Shown: positions 1 through 9,802 of the stretch, in pieces
How the letters are laid out: each line of letters begins with the position of its first letter
Position numbering within the stretch: position 1 is the stretch's first letter
Assembly (NCBI RefSeq): GCF_013623775.1
Contig: NZ_JABFAM010000010.1
Location: 62,001 to 126,000 of the forward strand
DNA from: Rufibacter sp. XAAS-G3-1
GTDB lineage: Bacteria > Bacteroidota > Bacteroidia > Cytophagales > Hymenobacteraceae
Length of the DNA stretch: 64,000 nt
Direction: 5' to 3'
Position numbers and translations under genes: made by a program
The notes under the pieces: model-generated
Databases searched by the model: none
What the model saw: only the letters and a program-made list of their open reading frames with translations
What the model was told of the DNA's origin: nothing

Positions 1-42
1 GGGGAATACGCCTTCGCCGGGGATTACATTTTTGGAAAGATA

Positions 43-345
43 GGAATGCGTGGCAGTGACAAGGCAGTACCTAGTCTCTACAGGTTCTATCATCACCACT
101 ATTGCTACTTCTTCCAGTTCCAGTCTTCCCCGAGCGCGCCTCGCTTTTGGCCCTGAACAGACACCAACTAAGAGCGAATATCTTCTCAGGCCGAAAGGGC
201 AGTGCGAGAGGGGAAGACGGGGCCCCGCGGCCGTGAGCGCATACCGCCAAAGATGAAACAATACAGTACTTGCACCCACGCAAAAGCAGCCATGCCAAGG
301 GAACAGCAAAAGGCGTGCACCCACCAATACCCACGCAAAAGCGGG
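43..345 (+). repeat. Dispersed ~250-bp structured repeat, copy 1 (R1)
   Basis: This is the first of five copies of one intergenic element. The core begins with CCAGTTCCAGTCTTCCCC, runs through GCGCGCCTCGCTTTTGGCC, has a short variable stretch, then GGCCGAAAGGGCAGTGCGAG, GGGGAAGACGGGGCCCCGCG and ends near ACTTGCACCCACGCAAAA. The 5' AGTCTTCCCC and the later GGGGAAGACT/G are complementary, so the core can close into one long hairpin. Copies 1 and 2 share an additional 5' extension (GGAATGCGTGGCAG...ACAGGTTCTATCATCACC). Bases 1-25 (GGGGAATACGCCTTCGCCG) match the flank seen beside copies 3-5. The rest of 346-570 shows no convincing gene. Confidence 0.85.
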
Positions 346-570
346 CAAGCCAAGACAACACCGTAAGGCGGGCCCCACCAATCTCCCTAATGAAGCCAGC
401 CCCGGGCAAAAGCCAAAGTGCAGAAAGAAACCGACAAGGGTCTAAATCGGCTTTTGAAACCCTAAACAGGTTAGTTGCTGATTCCTACCCTACAAAACCT
501 GAGCCTAACAGCAGTGGCTTATCAGCCTTTAGATATATATTTTACACCCTGTAGAGACCACATGAAGCCG

Positions 571-617
571 GTAGGGCCACCCACTTGCTTAAACTATAAG
601 CAAGTGGGTGGCCCTAC
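571..617. terminator. 21-bp perfect hairpin downstream of the L,D-transpeptidase
   Basis: Arms at 571-591 and 597-617 (GTAGGGCCACCCACTTGCTTA and its exact complement) enclose a 5-base loop. It lies 25 bases past the stop of the minus-strand L,D-transpeptidase gene, so it probably ends that transcript. It lacks a long T tract, so a repeat-type hairpin is an alternative. Confidence 0.6.
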
Positions 618-641
618 TGGTGGTACCTGACTTCAAGTAAC

Positions 642-2315
642 TTATCTAAAATAAGCCATCTCTAAGTCACGGTCATGGTTGTAGATATCATCGCGGAAGT
701 GGATAGCACCGTTGTCATCTACCCATGCCGTGAAATACACAATGTACACCGGCACTTTGGCCGAGAGGTTCACATACTTCTCTTGCCCGCCGTGCATGGC
801 CGCTTGAATAGCAGAGGGTGTCCACTGTTTCTGGTCTTTCAGCAGGTACTGGGCCATCTCAAAAGGCTTCTCAATCCTGATACACCCGTGGCTGAACCCA
901 CGCTCCGTTTGGTTGAACAAATGGTCTGCAGGCGTATCATGAAAGTACACGTTATGCTCATTGGGGAAGATAAACTTCACGAATCCCAAGGGGTTCTTAC
1001 TGCCCGGACGCTGCCGCACCCTGTATTTGAACTTCTCATCTACGGAGTACCAGTCCACCGATGACGGGGAAAGCACTTCTACTTTATTATTGCCAATGTC
1101 TTTCACCAATTCCATGTCATTACTGGCTAAGTAATTGGGGTTTCTGGCTTGGGCTGGAGCTATTTCTTCGGCCAGAATCTGGGGAGTGACGTTCCAGTAA
1201 GGGTAGAAAACAATGTACTCCAGTTTGTCACTGAAGACGGGCGTGGCGTGCATTTCTTTTCCTACCACCACTTTCATACTCAGCACTTCCTTCTCTTTCT
1301 CATACACGTGCAGCATGTACTCCGGAATATTGATGAACACATACTTGTCTTCAAAGCGCTTGGGCACCCAGCGCCAGCGTTCCATATTGATGATGATCTG
1401 GTCAATCCGTTCCTCAATGGGGATATTCATCACCCGCAACGTCTCTCCGCCCACTACGCCGTCAGGTTTCAGGCCATGGCGTATCTGGAAGCTTTTCACC
1501 GCCGTAGCCAAGGCAGGGTCATAGATTCTGCTCTGGGGAGAGTTGTCACCCGGTTTACCAAGTATTCTGTGCCGAAGCGTCAAAACCGCCGTGGCAGAGT
1601 CGCCGGGCTTTAGCATTTTAGTTTCAAGCTGAACCTTGGGCCAGCCCCCCTGTTGCTTGACCAGTCTGTACTGCTTCAACGCTTCGCGTAAACGGATGTA
1701 CCCCGTGTGCAACGCCTCAAACTCATAGTAAGGGTAGCGGCTTTCCCGTTCCTTGAGAATGGTTTGCAGGGCCTTATGCAACTTTATTTTGTTTTTCTTT
1801 ACCGCCCAATCAATATTATCTACGCTGCGCGGATCTACCGTTCCGCGGTAAAAGTCACTGGCGTAATTGAAATAGGAAGCGGTTAAGGTCACATCCAGTT
1901 CTTCCTGCAGTTTGTGGCGCACAGAATCACCCTTGGCCTGCTCCAGCGCCTGAAACATTTGTGTAAGATCCTTTCTGACATAGTCCTTGGGGTCTAACCC
2001 TTCTTCGTGGGCTCTTTTGATCACTTCCACAAATTTGAAGGCCTGGGGCACCAGCTCACCGTCTTTAAACCAGGCGAAACGGTATTGCCGTTCCCGGTAA
2101 AACAGTTTCATCAAGTCCAGGTGTTTCTTGAACGCAGGATCGCTTTTGGTGAACGTCACCACGTAGACACTGTCGGTCTGCTGGGGAAACTCTTTGGACG
2201 CCGCCAACGCTATTTTCTTTTGTTGCTTATCGCCAGACTTCGCGCAGGCCGTCACCAGCACCAAGGTCATCATCAAAAGCAGGAGAAGAGGAAAAAGTGA
2301 TCTATTTGATTTCAT
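642..2315 (-). CDS. L,D-transpeptidase lipoprotein (YcbB/LdtD type)
   Basis: Predicted to form 3-3 cross-links in peptidoglycan in the periplasm. The ATG at 2315 gives a short basic stretch (MKSNRS), a hydrophobic run and a lipobox LVTAC, so the protein should be lipid anchored; an ATG six codons upstream is a worse fit. An N-terminal scaffold region is followed by a peptidoglycan-binding helical domain (AVKSFQIRHGLKPDGVVG, around residue 280), then the YkuD catalytic domain ending in the signature SHGCIRIEKP, with the catalytic Cys in SHGC. Length (557 aa) and domain order match the YcbB family. It is transcribed alone, convergent with the repeat region and divergent from the aminopeptidase. 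Function is family-based; the individual in vivo role is unknown. Confidence 0.9.
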   Translation of the reverse strand: MKSNRSLFPLLLLLMMTLVLVTACAKSGDKQQKKIALAASKEFPQQTDSVYVVTFTKSDPAFKKHLDLMKLFYRERQYRFAWFKDGELVPQAFKFVEVIKRAHEEGLDPKDYVRKDLTQMFQALEQAKGDSVRHKLQEELDVTLTASYFNYASDFYRGTVDPRSVDNIDWAVKKNKIKLHKALQTILKERESRYPYYEFEALHTGYIRLREALKQYRLVKQQGGWPKVQLETKMLKPGDSATAVLTLRHRILGKPGDNSPQSRIYDPALATAVKSFQIRHGLKPDGVVGGETLRVMNIPIEERIDQIIINMERWRWVPKRFEDKYVFINIPEYMLHVYEKEKEVLSMKVVVGKEMHATPVFSDKLEYIVFYPYWNVTPQILAEEIAPAQARNPNYLASNDMELVKDIGNNKVEVLSPSSVDWYSVDEKFKYRVRQRPGSKNPLGFVKFIFPNEHNVYFHDTPADHLFNQTERGFSHGCIRIEKPFEMAQYLLKDQKQWTPSAIQAAMHGGQEKYVNLSAKVPVYIVYFTAWVDDNGAIHFRDDIYNHDRDLEMAYFR

Positions 2316-2596
2316 AAGGGTTGATTCTATCATAGAGATGTGGTACTTATACCTTCAAAGACCTAAAAAAGTTAAGTGACAGCAAGAGGATATAATTGGA
2401 CTAAAATAATAATTCCTGTAGCTACACTCAACCAAACGCAAGAGGAGGATCTCTTAAGCCAAAACGATGCCAGACATGTGACTGAAGCACAGAAACCTTT
2501 CTTTTCAAAAGTTTTATTCTTGCCTCTGCTTCCGTGTCAGCTTAGTTCTCTCCTGTAGGGCTCTACCTCTATGATCGCTCACTTAATTTAATTAAA

Positions 2597-4396
<1,800 letters not shown>

Positions 4397-4404
4397 AGGA
4401 TTTG

Positions 4405-4465
4405 GCCGTCTTGGGAAAGTAATGGTAAACTAAAACAGAACACTCGCCAGAGGCGAGCGAGTGAA
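4405..4465. repeat. Short hairpin repeat, related to 26462-26552
   Basis: Contains TTGGGAAAGTA, then GAACACTCGC and CAGAGGCGAGCGAGTG. The same blocks recur in a different order at 26462-26552, and a diverged GCTCGCG/CGCGAGC hairpin is at 31791-31815. A small dispersed intergenic element. Confidence 0.55.
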
Positions 4466-4500
4466 ACCATTGCTTTTTAAGGGTTACCAAGAAAATCCCT

Positions 4501-4551
4501 GTAAAGCAGAACAGCCCGTCAGTATTTACCTAACGGGCTGTTCTGCTTTAC
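4501..4551. terminator. 19-bp perfect hairpin after the M1 aminopeptidase
   Basis: Arms 4501-4519 (GTAAAGCAGAACAGCCCGT) and 4533-4551 are exact complements around a 13-base loop. It separates the M1 gene from the cyanophycinase and may act as a terminator, though a T tract is lacking. Confidence 0.6.
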
Positions 4552-4736
4552 AGGAGGAATGGATTAATGATTTTCGGCTTTTCTGTTTACTGTGGTTTCC
4601 GCAATCATGGTCAGCTTTTCGTCGGTCATTTTCTCCTGGTTCAGGATTTCTCCTATTTATCTTTCTCCCGCGGGTTGATCCGTAAGGGCCGTTTATGCCG
4701 TATAAAAAGCATTTCAGGCAAAAAGCAGTAGCGTAC

Positions 4737-5618
4737 ATGACCAAATTTGAGCTGGCCCCCAAAGGCATTCTCATCGCCGTAGGCGGAAGCGAAGACAAAG
4801 GCACCTTCCCTAGAGCTAAAAAACGATTCCACTTAAGTTTCTTTGAATTGGGCATTCTCAGGCGCATCATAGACGCCATGGGCGGAAGCAACGCGCGGGT
4901 AGAAGTCATCACCACTGCTTCCATGATTCCGGAAGAGGTAGGGGCTCTGTATTTGAAGGCGTTTGAGGCCCTTGGGTGCAAGCAGGTGGGCATTGTGGAC
5001 ATCAGGGAAGAGGCCGATGCCCTGCGCCCAGAATACCTGGAGCGTTTACGGCAAGCCAGCGGCGTGATGTTTACCGGCGGAGACCAATCCCGGCTGTCCC
5101 GGATTTACTCGGGCACGGCCTTTCACCAGATTCTGCTAGACCGCTACCAGCACGAAGAAGGTTTTGTGATTGCCGGCACCAGCGCGGGCGCCATGGCCAT
5201 GTCTGATACCATGATCAAAGGAGGCAGCAGCCAGCACTCGTTACTGAAAGGGTCGGTGAAGCTGGATCGGGGCCTGGCCTTCCAGGAGAACGTCATCTTT
5301 GACTCCCATTTTGTAAAAAGAGGCCGTTTTGGAAGATTGATGGAAGCCGTGGCCACGCACCCCTATCAAATAGGCATTGGGCTGGGGGAAGACACCGGCG
5401 TGATGATTACCCAGGGGAATTTCATTGAAACCATAGGCTCTAACCTGGTGATTGTGGTAGACGGTCACCACATCAAACACAACAACACCTCCTACGCCGC
5501 CCCCGGCACCCCACTCTCCATTGAGAACTTCAAGATGCACGTACTGGCCTTCGGGAATTACTATGACATTAGAGAACGCAAGTTCTGCGTGGGTGTCAAA
5601 CAGGCTTTATTGGAGTAA
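4737..5618 (+). CDS. cphB: Cyanophycinase (peptidase family S51)
   Basis: Cyanophycinase cuts the storage polymer multi-L-arginyl-poly-L-aspartate to beta-Asp-Arg dipeptides. The sequence shows the S51 serine nucleophile elbow GTSAGAMAMS, the glycine-rich GVMFTGGDQSRL stretch, and an N-terminal LIAVGGSEDKG motif typical of the family. I chose the ATG at 4737 (MTKFELAPKG), which gives a family-like 293-aa protein; an ATG at 4695 would add 14 basic residues. No signal peptide is seen, so it should act on intracellular polymer. About 760 bases downstream and convergent lies an isoaspartyl peptidase, which would finish the degradation. No cyanophycin synthetase (cphA) is in this window. Confidence 0.88.
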   Translation: MTKFELAPKGILIAVGGSEDKGTFPRAKKRFHLSFFELGILRRIIDAMGGSNARVEVITTASMIPEEVGALYLKAFEALGCKQVGIVDIREEADALRPEYLERLRQASGVMFTGGDQSRLSRIYSGTAFHQILLDRYQHEEGFVIAGTSAGAMAMSDTMIKGGSSQHSLLKGSVKLDRGLAFQENVIFDSHFVKRGRFGRLMEAVATHPYQIGIGLGEDTGVMITQGNFIETIGSNLVIVVDGHHIKHNNTSYAAPGTPLSIENFKMHVLAFGNYYDIRERKFCVGVKQALLE

Positions 5619-5743
5619 TTCCTATTTAAAGCGTTACTGCGTCCTACTTAATTTACATATTAATTTATATGTTGAATCTGTTTAGAGTTTTTCATTAACA
5701 AGCTTTAAAGCAATTCCTCTGAGGCAAGTGCCCGCTTTTACTG

Positions 5744-5960
5744 TCGTTTTTAGGCTGTTTTTATGAAAACAGGCCAAAAACAAGAGGTGTCTGTACACTG
5801 CCGCAGGCATCTGCTTGTACTGTCGTTTTTAGGCTGTTTTTATGAAAACAGGTGTAAAACTCTAAACAGCTTCGTTTGCTGCAAATGAAACCAAACTACT
5901 TAACAATCATTCATTTGTATTGAGGTTTAGGGCTATTTTCAAGAAAACAGGTGGTAAACA
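5744..5960. repeat. Three copies of a ~37-bp palindromic repeat
   Basis: Copies at about 5744-5784, 5824-5860 and 5926-5960 follow the pattern TTTTAGGCTGTTTTT...GAAAACAGGCC.AAAAC. This is the most abundant short repeat in the window, with further copies near 18416, 20290, 20554, 29071, 37091, 42973, 44199, 48399, 55408, 59060, 59125 and 59273. The flanking 5619-5743 shows no gene. Confidence 0.75.
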
Positions 5961-6032
5961 GCAATAGAAAAGAACCCACCCTTACCCTCCGACGAGGGGA
6001 ATCTTGGAGGGGAAAATTAGAAGGTTTATTCT

Positions 6033-6100
6033 ATGGCGCGGAAGTTACTTCCGAGGCTTTCCTAGAATCCCCAAAGTCACGGAAGTAACTTCCGCGCCAT
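6033..6100. repeat. 21-bp inverted repeat built of nested palindromes
   Basis: Arms 6033-6053 and 6080-6100 (ATGGCGCGGAAGTTACTTCCG and its complement) are perfect. Each arm contains its own 15-bp palindrome CGGAAGTTACTTCCG. A related element with 29-bp arms is at 36618-36692. Confidence 0.8.
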
Positions 6101-6138
6101 TGTACATTGTAGAAGTTGATTTATTTTGTTTGCTCTTT

Positions 6139-6256
6139 CGGATTTATCAATCCAAACGTACTCTGTCGGGGATTTCCTAATCCCCGCATCTACTCAACCT
6201 GCGCGAAGGGGATTCATAAATCCCTGGCAGAGTGGTTCGGGATTAAAAATCCCGAA
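6139..6256. repeat. Array of four GGGATT/AATCCC palindromes
   Basis: Four short palindromes sit at 6139-6158 (CGGATTTATCAATCC), 6168-6187 (CGGGGATTTCCTAATCCCCG), 6208-6227 and 6236-6256 (TTCGGGATTAAAAATCCCGAA). Stems are conserved, loops and spacers vary. They fill the gap between cyanophycinase and isoaspartyl peptidase and resemble REP/BIME arrays. Confidence 0.75.
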
Positions 6257-6376
6257 CAGCGTAAAAAACCAAACAGCGAAGCCAGCAAAAGTTCTCCTAC
6301 TCCAACAAGGTGTGCTGCTGGGAATTAGAACTCAATAACTCCCTGCAGCACCGCTCCGCAAAGTTAAAGCAACTTC

Positions 6377-7321
6377 CTACTCCTCATAAATCGCCACCAC
6401 AGGTTCTTGCCCTGAAACCCAGCTGGCGCGGTACATTCCTTCAGAATTGAAAGGCATGGCTACTTCGGCGTTGAAATCTACGGCTACCAGGCCACCTTCG
6501 CCCCCTTGCTCTTTCAGTTTATGGTGCACCACCAATGCTGAGGCTTCTGATAAGGACAGGCCTTTGTATTCCATGAGGCAGGAAATGTCATAGGCAACCA
6601 CGTTTCGCATAAAGTATTCGCCGTGGCCGGTGCAGGAGATGGCGCAGGTGCGGTTGTTGGCGTAGGTGCCCGCGCCAATGATGGGCGTGTCTCCAATGCG
6701 GTTGTAGTTCTTGTTGGTCATGCCGCCCGTGGATGTGGCGGCGGCCAGATTTCCCTGCAAGTCCAGGGCTACCGCTCCCACCGTCCCGAACTTCTTATCC
6801 ATTGCCTCCGAAGAATGATCCAGCATGTAGGTGTCAGAATCGCGGAGGGCCTGCCACTGGTCATAGCGTTGCTGGGTGAAGAAATAGTCATCGGGTTCAA
6901 AGGAGAGGCCGTGGTTGCGGGCAAATTCTTCGGCGCCTTGCTGGCAAAGAAACACATGGTCTGAATGGTGCAACACCTGGCTGGCTAATAGAATAGGGTT
7001 CCGGACGTTTCTGACCCCGGTCACCGCCCCCGCTCCCAGGTTTTTGCCGTCCATGATGGCGGCATCCATCTCATGGGTTCCCCTTTTGTTGAACACCGAA
7101 CCTCGGCCCGCATTAAACAAAGGGCAGTCTTCCAAGGAAACCACGGTGGCCTCCACCGCGGCCAGTGACGTTCCGCCTTGCTGCAACACCTGGTAGCCAA
7201 CGCTTAGCGCCTGTTGCAGCGCCTGCCGGTACGCGTTGTCCATTTCAGGGGTGAGAGAGGCTCTGGTGATGGTTCCGGCCCCTCCGTGCAGGGCAAGGGC
7301 AAAACAAGGCTCATTCTTCAT
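6377..7321 (-). CDS. iaaA: Isoaspartyl peptidase / type 2 L-asparaginase (Ntn hydrolase)
   Basis: A 314-aa Ntn-hydrolase precursor that self-cleaves before a threonine and then hydrolyses beta-aspartyl dipeptides and asparagine. The cleavage site GTVGAVALD has the nucleophilic Thr at about residue 180; downstream TSTGGMTNKNYNRIGD is the family substrate loop, and the N-terminus carries LALHGGAGTI. The ATG at 7321 is preferred to the GTG two codons upstream. No signal peptide. Together with the convergent cyanophycinase it can take cyanophycin to Asp and Arg. It may also simply clear isoaspartyl dipeptides from damaged proteins. Confidence 0.92.
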   Translation of the reverse strand: MKNEPCFALALHGGAGTITRASLTPEMDNAYRQALQQALSVGYQVLQQGGTSLAAVEATVVSLEDCPLFNAGRGSVFNKRGTHEMDAAIMDGKNLGAGAVTGVRNVRNPILLASQVLHHSDHVFLCQQGAEEFARNHGLSFEPDDYFFTQQRYDQWQALRDSDTYMLDHSSEAMDKKFGTVGAVALDLQGNLAAATSTGGMTNKNYNRIGDTPIIGAGTYANNRTCAISCTGHGEYFMRNVVAYDISCLMEYKGLSLSEASALVVHHKLKEQGGEGGLVAVDFNAEVAMPFNSEGMYRASWVSGQEPVVAIYEE

Positions 7322-7463
7322 ATTCACAGGAACAATTTCTACCAGGTTAGGCCTTAGCCACTTAAAACAAAAGCGTTTGAGCCGCTAGCCGGGCATCTTG
7401 AAAAAGGGCTGGTTGGAAATAAATTTAAGTCTGTCCGGGGGAATCTTAACCCTCTATTCTTTG

Positions 7464-7471
7464 TATATTTG
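7464..7471 (+). promoter_or_regulatory. Bacteroidota -7 promoter box (TATATTTG)
   Basis: Exact match to TAnnTTTG, 37 bases before the DUF3127 start. No clear -33 partner was seen. Confidence 0.5.
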
Positions 7472-7507
7472 TAGAGTTTACTTTACTAATCTTTAAAAAT
7501 AGCACCT

Positions 7508-7897
7508 ATGTCTTTTGATGTACAAGGAAGATTGCACGAAATCTTTGACGAAACCCAAGTGAGCGAGAAATTCCGTAAACGCGAATTCGTTTTGGAAATC
7601 CCAGACGGCTCTTATACGCAATATGCCAAGTTTCAGCTTACCCAAGACAAGTGCGGCATTCTTGACAACTACAAAACAGGCGATGAAGTGAAGGTGGCCT
7701 TCAACCTGAGCGGAAAACCATTCACCAAGAACGGTACTACCATGTACTTCACCAACCTGCAGGCCTGGAGAGTAGAGCATGCCGGTAACGCGTCTCAGCC
7801 CCAAGCAGCCGGTGGCAACCCGTATGCCGCCCAGCAGCCGGTGAAATCCAGCTCTTCGTTCATCAGCGATGACATGGACAACGACCTGCCTTTCTAA
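7508..7897 (+). CDS. DUF3127 domain protein, possible single-strand nucleic acid binder
   Basis: A 129-aa protein. Residues 1-95 form a compact beta-rich DUF3127 domain (MSFDVQGRLHEIFDE..., then QLTQDKCGILDNYKTGD), followed by a Gly/Ala/Gln linker and an acidic tip ending SSFISDDMDNDLPF. A flexible linker plus an acidic C-terminal DNDLPF tip is the layout of bacterial single-stranded DNA-binding proteins (DDDIPF), which suggests an SSB-like protein that recruits partners through its tip. That link is inference from layout. It is monocistronic, with a -7 box upstream and a clear intrinsic terminator downstream. Confidence 0.85.
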   Translation: MSFDVQGRLHEIFDETQVSEKFRKREFVLEIPDGSYTQYAKFQLTQDKCGILDNYKTGDEVKVAFNLSGKPFTKNGTTMYFTNLQAWRVEHAGNASQPQAAGGNPYAAQQPVKSSSSFISDDMDNDLPF

Positions 7898-7922
7898 GTT
7901 CTGATTTTCCTTCTTTTTTATA

Positions 7923-7957
7923 AAATGCGGCCAAAAACAGGCCGCATTTTTTTTTGC
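7923..7957 (+). terminator. Intrinsic terminator of the DUF3127 gene
   Basis: Hairpin AAATGCGGCC / GGCCGCATTT (7923-7932, 7940-7949) followed by a run of T. Confidence 0.85.
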
Positions 7958-8045
7958 CTTTTCTGGAAGCATCACGTGCAAGACAGCGAAAAATGCAAAA
8001 TTTGCGTAGTGCCCAATAGCCAGACTCACTGGAGCAGCACAGTAC

Positions 8046-8894
8046 ATGAAAACAGACAAAGCAGGAAAGATAATGGTGGTCACGGGCGCAAGCTCGGGCA
8101 TAGGCAAAGCCACCGCGCAGGCCTTGGCCAACGGGGGAGCACAGGTAGTGATGGTGTGCCGAAACGAGCGGAAAGGATTAGAGGCCATAAAAGAAATAAA
8201 GCAGAAAGTACCGGAAGCCACCCTCAAGCTCCACTTAGCAGATTTATCTTCCCTCCAGGAAGTAAGAAAGGTAGCCGCCGAGCTGAAGGAAAACTACCCG
8301 GTCATTGATGTGCTCATCAACAACGCCGGCCTTATTCCGGGTGTCATGCAAACCACGGCAGACGGCTGGGAACTGGCCTGGGCCACCAATCACCTCGCCC
8401 CTTTCCTGCTCACCAACTTACTCATGGAGCCATTGCTGGCCTCAGAACAGGGGCGGGTCATCAATGTCACCTCAGAGGCGCATAGATTAGGGCAAATAGA
8501 TTTTGAGCATGCCGGTAAGCCGCAGAAATACAGTGCCATCACGGCTTACGCCGATTCCAAACTGGCCAACATTCACTTCACGTATGAACTGGCCCGCCGT
8601 ACGGAATTTACCAATCTGACGGTGAACTGCCTTCATCCGGGCGTAGTGGGTAGTAGCTTCGGGAGCAACAGCAATTTTTTCATTAGAGAATTTTTCCGGT
8701 TAGCCCGCTTTTTCATGAAAACACCCGAGAAAGGCGCAGAGACGCCAGTGTATCTGGCTACTTCTCCTCATTTGAAGTTCATAAGTGGCAAATACTTCAA
8801 GAACGCCAAGCAAGCGAACTCCGCCGCAGACTCCAACAACGCGCACGTGGCCCGCCGCCTGTGGGACATAAGTGCCGAGCAAACCGGTTTCTAG
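8046..8894 (+). CDS. Short-chain dehydrogenase/reductase (retinol dehydrogenase-like)
   Basis: An NAD(P)-dependent oxidoreductase of 282 aa. The cofactor motif TGASSGIGKATAQ is at about residue 12, NNAG at about 90, and the catalytic Tyr-Lys pair reads YADSKLAN, with a Ser about 22 residues before it. The CRNERKG turn after beta-2 suggests NADP preference. The long SDR form with a C-terminal tail resembles retinol dehydrogenase/WW-oxidoreductase-like bacterial proteins; the substrate cannot be predicted. It is followed after 39 bases by the AlbA_2 gene on the same strand, so they may be cotranscribed. Confidence 0.88.
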   Translation: MKTDKAGKIMVVTGASSGIGKATAQALANGGAQVVMVCRNERKGLEAIKEIKQKVPEATLKLHLADLSSLQEVRKVAAELKENYPVIDVLINNAGLIPGVMQTTADGWELAWATNHLAPFLLTNLLMEPLLASEQGRVINVTSEAHRLGQIDFEHAGKPQKYSAITAYADSKLANIHFTYELARRTEFTNLTVNCLHPGVVGSSFGSNSNFFIREFFRLARFFMKTPEKGAETPVYLATSPHLKFISGKYFKNAKQANSAADSNNAHVARRLWDISAEQTGF

Positions 8895-8933
8895 CCTCTT
8901 TTTCAGAAAACACCGCCAAAACCAGACTCCAGC

Positions 8934-9557
8934 ATGCAAGAAATGTATCTGTTGATTTTACAGGGCGAAAGCGAAACGCTGGAATTCAAGAAGACCATCA
9001 CCCATCCGGCCCGCATTGCCCGCACCTTGGTCTCCTTCGCCAACACCCGCGGCGGACAGATACTGGTGGGCGTGCAGGACGACGGCACCATCTGCGGCGC
9101 AGACCCCGAGGAAGAGAAATACTCCCTTGACATTGCCATCTCTACTTTCTGCGAACCGCCCGTGCGGGTCATTTACCAAGAAGTGGAGATGGACGAAGGC
9201 ACCATCCTGAAAGTGATTATTCCCGAAAGCGGTACCAAGCCCCATTTGGCAAAAGTGAAAGAAGACGATTGGCGCAGCTACATCAGGGTGAAAGACGAGA
9301 GCGTGCAGACAAGCAAACTGGTAGAGAAGTCGCTCACGCTGGAACCCGCCGCCGAGACCCTGGAAGAGAAAGTAGACCACCAGCAGGAACGCATACTGGA
9401 ACTGCTGCGGAAGTACCGCAAATTGACCATCAAAGATTTCATGCACCTAGCCAATCTCTCCAAACAGAGAACCAAACGCTTGTTGGTGTACATGGTACTG
9501 CAAGGCCAGATTAGAATGCATGACAAAGAGAAAGAACCGTACTACACGTTAAGCTAA
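8934..9557 (+). CDS. AlbA_2 (Schlafen-like) domain protein with C-terminal winged helix
   Basis: A 207-aa protein. Residues 10-120 match the AlbA_2 putative DNA/nucleotide-binding domain: ESETLEFKKTI, FANTRGGQILVGVQDDG and a late SYIRVKDESV strand. Residues 140-205 look like a helix-turn-helix or winged helix (KYRKLTIKDFMHLANLSKQ then YMVLQGQIRM). Such proteins are usually annotated as transcriptional regulators or ATP-binding proteins; function is unproven. ATGs at 8934 and 8943 are both possible starts. It lies just downstream of the SDR gene. Confidence 0.8.
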   Translation: MQEMYLLILQGESETLEFKKTITHPARIARTLVSFANTRGGQILVGVQDDGTICGADPEEEKYSLDIAISTFCEPPVRVIYQEVEMDEGTILKVIIPESGTKPHLAKVKEDDWRSYIRVKDESVQTSKLVEKSLTLEPAAETLEEKVDHQQERILELLRKYRKLTIKDFMHLANLSKQRTKRLLVYMVLQGQIRMHDKEKEPYYTLS

Positions 9558-9573
9558 AAATCTTAGCACTAGC

Positions 9574-9759
9574 TTACGGCCACAGGTACAGAATTTTTGA
9601 AAGTGCCTTTTCCTCTTCCACGTTTTGGGTGGCTGCCTGGTACATCACTTCATTCACTTTCAGTTGGTGTTGCTCCAACGCCAACTGTCCTTCTGCGTCC
9701 CAAACCGCAGTAGCCCAGCCCAAAACGGATCCTAAAGCAATAGTGAATATAATCTTCAT
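9574..9759 (-). CDS. Small hypothetical protein with N-terminal hydrophobic segment
   Basis: 61 aa. A short signal-like segment (MKIIFTIALGSVLGWATAVW) is followed by a polar helical region with many Gln and Glu. It lies 43 bases downstream of the ABC permease on the same strand, so it could be the last gene of the exporter operon. No family is recognised; it could be a spurious ORF. Confidence 0.45.
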   Translation of the reverse strand: MKIIFTIALGSVLGWATAVWDAEGQLALEQHQLKVNEVMYQAATQNVEEEKALSKILYLWP

Positions 9760-9802
9760 AAAATACTGTTTATAAGCTATTTTTGCTAAACCACCTCTAA
9801 AA

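Noticed and set aside
71-409. 112-aa minus-strand ORF and its counterparts at 36712-36939, 56539-56814 and 61903-62232
   Set aside because: They lie within the dispersed repeat and differ in length and frame between copies. Their similarity follows from the repeated DNA and its structure, not from protein selection.
6139-6256. CRISPR array
   Set aside because: The repeated units are palindromes about 20 bases long with irregular spacers of about 10-20 bases, and no cas genes are near.
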